Positions 6,390 to 7,275 of a stretch of DNA of 7,275 nucleotides are shown here, piece by piece. Origin of the DNA: Candidatus Marinamargulisbacteria bacterium SCGC AAA071-K20 (GTDB taxonomy: Bacteria; Margulisbacteria; Marinamargulisbacteria; GCA-2716485; AAA071-K20). The notes under the pieces were generated by a model that saw nothing but the letters and a program-made list of their open reading frames with translations, searched no databases and was not told the origin of the DNA. The translations under genes and the position numbers were made by a program. Every line of letters begins with the position of its first letter. Within the stretch, counting starts at the first letter, position 1. The DNA is taken from the NCBI GenBank assembly GCA_003265975.1, contig QFBU01000062.1, forward strand, positions 1 to 7,275, in the 5' to 3' direction.

Positions 6390-6872
6390 TTAATCAGGTA
6401 AAAGCAAATGAAGTTTAGTACCAACCGATTGTCTGAGTAAGGCGGTAAATAGATGGGTTCAATACAAGAGGTGTTTAACCACTCTTTGACCAAGACATTT
6501 TTGTAGTATCTGGCATTATCAATGACCACATAAATAGTGGCTTTATTGGGGTAGTCTTTTGCAAATACGTCTTGAGTAAAGAGATTATAAAACCCATTCA
6601 GATTACACCGTTGTCGTCCTGAGTTACTTAAGACTTCTTTTTTTTGCCCTACTTTAATCCACGCTTTTCCAGTTTCAATGTTATGTGTTGGGTGCATTCA
6701 TGACGGTAAAAGTGACGTTTGTTTGTACTTAAATCCTAGTTGATGTAACAAGGCGATGCACTTGTTTTGAGTCTGAGAGTAGACTCTCCTCGATGTATTG
6801 ACTTACTATTTCTAAGTCCTTTATGCTCAACTTTCCTTCATATCCTGTACAATCATTAAACTCGGAAAATGC
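6390..6872 (-). pseudogene. IS630 transposase remnant with serial internal deletions (copy 2)
   Basis: Read on the minus strand, the surviving blocks are: linker FNDCTGYEGKLSIKDLEI through SDSKQV; then, in another frame, CIALLHQLGFKYKQTSLLPS; then after a TGA MHPTHNIETGKAWIKVG to FAKDY; then PNKATIYVVIDNARYYKN to LPPYS; then, in another frame, SVGTKLHLLLPD and the stop at 6390-6392. Compared with copy 1, about 93 bp (with the first catalytic D), 57 bp in frame, and about 147 bp (with the catalytic E region YSPNLNLIER) are missing, as is the helix-turn-helix start. The shared blocks are similar but clearly diverged from copy 1, so the copies parted before copy 1 inserted, or arrived separately. 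It cannot be functional. Confidence 0.85.
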
Positions 6873-6880
6873 AGTTGGAT

Positions 6881-6991
6881 TTAAGATAGGGGTAAATATA
6901 TGACAGATTTGCCATAAAAAATTATTGCCATAAATTTTTAAACACCTTCAAAAAATACCGATATAAAACCCTCCATTAAGTAGTGTGCAAA
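6881..6991. other. Short spacer between two IS remnants, no recognised gene
   Basis: The stretch is very AT-rich. On the minus strand a frame without stops runs from 6947 into the IS630 copy 2 linker and includes KIYGNNFLWQICHIF, which I do not recognise and which has no start codon. The decamer TTGCCATAAA occurs twice in direct orientation, at 6909-6918 and 6925-6934. On the plus strand AACCCTCCA (6967-6975) forms an imperfect inverted pair with TGGAGGTTT (7013-7021). The first of these could be near the end of the adjacent transposase element. Confidence 0.4.
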
Positions 6992-7275
6992 TCAAACGCA
7001 ATGCAGTTGAGTTGGAGGTTTAGAAAAGGCATCAATCGCATCTAAAAAAAAGCGAATTTTAGTGCGGATTTTGGCAGAGAAAACTGAAAGTCGCAAACAG
7101 TCAAAATGAGCATTTCGACCTAAATGAGCAGGGATAACAAAGTACTTGAATCGAAGTGTAGAGATACGAGCCGTTTGTTCGTTTTTGGGTAAGAACTGCG
7201 TTTTAAAAATCAATAATAAGTCACTAGTGTCCGGTAAAAAATCAACAGAGAAAAAGTTGTCCAGGAGGCGGTAAA
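6992..7275 (-). CDS. DDE transposase C-terminal part, possibly IS1380-like (partial, runs off the window)
   Basis: The minus-strand frame is open from the right edge (codon at 7273) to the stop at 6992, about 93 codons, so the true start lies outside the window; the TTG at 7213 is internal. The text reads YRLLDNFFSVDFLPDTSDLL, then ARISTLRFKYFVIPAHLGRN and SVFSAKIRTKIRFFLDAIDA. The pattern of F-F near a short helix, then T-L-R with a small basic domain, resembles the C-terminus of IS1380-type (IS4-group) transposases, but no catalytic residue falls in the window. Whether the gene is whole beyond the edge is unknown. Its place next to two IS630 copies supports a mobile-element origin. The family call is tentative. 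Confidence 0.5.
   Translation of the reverse strand, partial: YRLLDNFFSVDFLPDTSDLLLIFKTQFLPKNEQTARISTLRFKYFVIPAHLGRNAHFDCLRLSVFSAKIRTKIRFFLDAIDAFSKPPTQLHCV

Larger units (their letters stand above)
6352..6880 (-). mobile_element. IS630-family insertion sequence, copy 2, degenerate remnant
   Basis: This is a relative of copy 1 in the opposite orientation, recognisable on the minus strand from about 6872 down to its right end near 6352. The right inverted repeat survives as CAAAATGAAATGTCCG on the plus strand (6359-6374), matching 14 of 16 positions of the copy 1 repeat. The left inverted repeat and the helix-turn-helix part are not found. Several blocks of the transposase are missing. The outer end abuts the glycosyltransferase remnant and has no clear TA flank, so this junction is probably itself a deletion product. 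The left limit is uncertain by some tens of bases. Confidence 0.85.

Noticed and set aside
6152..6418. Plus-strand ORF of 88 codons at the right end of IS630 copy 1
   Set aside because: It crosses the IS end, the glycosyltransferase fragment and IS copy 2 in the wrong frames; it is a chance frame.
6329..6437. C-terminal tail LVLNFICFYLIKFICYSGHF... read as a membrane segment of the copy 2 transposase
   Set aside because: It is an out-of-frame reading after a deletion. The other frame gives SVGTKLHLLLPD and a stop, matching the copy 1 C-terminus.
6909..6934. TTGCCATAAA pair as a CRISPR or iteron array
   Set aside because: There are only two copies 16 bp apart, in AT-rich DNA, with no further units.

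Overview
The window is AT-rich throughout and reads as one end of a surface-polysaccharide (O-antigen or capsule) gene cluster that runs into a patch of decaying insertion sequences. The gene set (rmlA/rmlB, wecB, a heptose-7-phosphate kinase, GT-B glycosyltransferases) points to a bacterium, most likely Gram-negative. I cannot name a genus from the sequence alone.

Left part, plus strand (1-2208): the last 16 codons of rmlA overlap the start of rmlB (dTDP-glucose 4,6-dehydratase) by 4 bp. wecB (UDP-GlcNAc 2-epimerase) follows. No ATG, GTG or TTG lies near the proper start of wecB; the best start is an ATT at 1084 with a GGAG ribosome binding site. Together these genes make dTDP-4-keto-6-deoxyglucose and UDP-ManNAc precursors.

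Middle, minus strand (2164-5241): read from right to left there is a truncated GT-B glycosyltransferase, hddA (heptose-7-phosphate kinase), a short in-frame remnant of gmhA (sedoheptulose-7-phosphate isomerase), and an apparently complete glycosyltransferase. The 3' end of that last gene overlaps wecB by 45 bp in convergent orientation. The order hddA-gmhA is that of a GDP-D-glycero-D-manno-heptose pathway, but gmhA has lost its phosphate-binding loop and most of its length.

Right part (5242-7275): a 978-bp IS630-family element with 25-bp imperfect inverted repeats sits inside the broken glycosyltransferase gene. Removing it with one TA restores the reading frame. Its transposase lost an internal segment and is frameshifted. 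A second, related IS630 copy on the minus strand (about 6352-6872) carries at least four internal deletions and forms the 5' boundary of the glycosyltransferase remnant. Part of what copy 1 lost survives in copy 2, and the reverse, so the ancestral transposase can be partly pieced together. The right edge holds the C-terminal part of another DDE transposase, possibly IS1380-like.

I found no convincing new defence or regulatory system. The interesting content is the non-canonical start codon and the fine-grained record of gene and IS erosion.
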